Below are positions 63,394-64,000 of a stretch of DNA of 64,000 nt, piece by piece. The DNA lies in NCBI RefSeq assembly GCF_019112545.1, contig NW_025064915.1:51703-115702 (forward strand), given 5' to 3'. How positions within the stretch are numbered: position 1 is the stretch's first letter; every line of letters starts with the position of its first letter. The notes beneath the pieces were generated by a model that did no database searches, had not been told where the DNA came from, and saw only the letters and a program-made list of their open reading frames with translations. The translations under genes and the position numbers were made by a program. This DNA comes from Guyanagaster necrorhizus. Taxonomy: Eukaryota > Basidiomycota > Agaricomycetes > Agaricales > Physalacriaceae.

Positions 63394-64000
63394 AAGGAGG
63401 GTGCGTACCTATCCCATATATCCGTCGCTGGGCGACGAATTAATGACAATTCTATTAGGGGCACCTAAGGGGTTGCCGGAAAACTGTGGATACTACATTA
63501 GTCTCCCGTACCAAGGACTTTATATTACTATATTCGTCATCCAGATTGAACCAACAGGCTGTCTGGGATTGGATCACGCTCGCCTTTCCCTCAGGGGAGT
63601 CTTTTCGCCGACCTCCATCGGACAGGGCAAGCGTCACCGGCAGGTATCAAAGAATATAAGAGAAATGCTCTGATCACGACAGAGAGCTGGCCTCATAATT
63701 ATTATAAGTTCACTCACCTTGAGCTCAAACGTCTCTCTTGGACACCAAACTCCGTCCGATTTTCCCTTTCTATTCTCAGTTACATAGTGCTTCTACGATA
63801 TCTCTTCTCAGTGGTAATCAAGCAGTACCGACCAGGCCTGAGGATGCTACCAAAGGTATGGGAAGAGCAGTATCCTAGAGACCCCATTGTGCAGCCTTGG
63901 ACCTAGTTCGGCGACGGAGGGACGACGCCTTTTTGTCAAAGTTAGCGCCTCACCTTCAGGTAATAATACATCTACGGCCATGATCCAACTGGTAGATAAA
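63394..64000. other. Window end, no supported gene
   Basis: 3' flank of the F-box gene. ORFs on both strands overlap without domains. A gene may begin beyond the right edge. Confidence 0.45.

Overview
This is nuclear DNA from a mushroom-forming basidiomycete (Agaricomycetes). Nearly every gene is broken by many short introns of about 45-65 bases with GT..AG ends (a few look like GC..AG). The gene content also fits: short tyrosinase, ENA-type sodium ATPase, microsomal P450, several agaricomycete F-box proteins, DUF6593, DUF6606 and an AA9 relic. No bacterial-style operons, rRNA genes or CRISPR arrays were seen. All exon models here were made by hand-splicing; reading-frame continuity and family motifs are the support.

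Layout. 0-3.7 kb is a transposon graveyard: a possible retroelement ORF on the minus strand, two tandem LTR-like repeats and the 3' end of a pogo/Tigger-like DNA transposon. 5.7-7.2 kb holds a ten-exon tyrosinase (-). 8.9-13.0 kb is an ENA P-type ATPase (+). 13.6-19.6 kb has an F-box N-terminal fragment, a SWIM/RING ubiquitin ligase (+) and a long F-box gene of doubtful integrity (+). 20.2-22.5 kb is a cytochrome P450 (+). 22.7-25.6 kb is an AT-rich block with no CpG at all and with tRNA-like (SINE-type) promoter boxes. 25.7-37.5 kb is gene-poor: an LRR/F-box relic, an unknown repeat-bearing gene (27.7-28.7 kb) with a decayed second copy at 32.3-32.7 kb, and a frameshifted F-box copy at 30.3-30.9 kb.

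37.5-40.0 kb is a transcription factor with two C2H2-type fingers followed by a Zn2Cys6 cluster (-). 41.8-45.2 kb carries two conserved genes on the plus strand: an ER DnaJ/TPR co-chaperone (DNAJC3/P58 type) and an ING-family PHD protein. 46.2-50.7 kb has a DUF6606 relic, NF-YC/Hap5 and a DUF6593 protein, all on the minus strand, in sequence full of homopolymers and G runs and containing a 45-base assembly gap. 50.7-57.6 kb is sparse, with an AA9-like relic and one unrecognised gene. 57.7-63.4 kb has a BEM46/ABHD13 hydrolase (-), an Iml2/TTC39 TPR protein (+) and an intact F-box protein (+).

The housekeeping genes (DNAJC3, ING, NF-YC, BEM46, Iml2) sit in compact islands, separated by accessory stretches where F-box copies, unknown paralogues and transposon debris collect. 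I see no clear gene cluster acting as one pathway. The most unusual signals are the two long CpG-free blocks, the tRNA-like box cluster inside one of them, the microexons of tyrosinase and NF-YC, and the two-copy unknown gene family.
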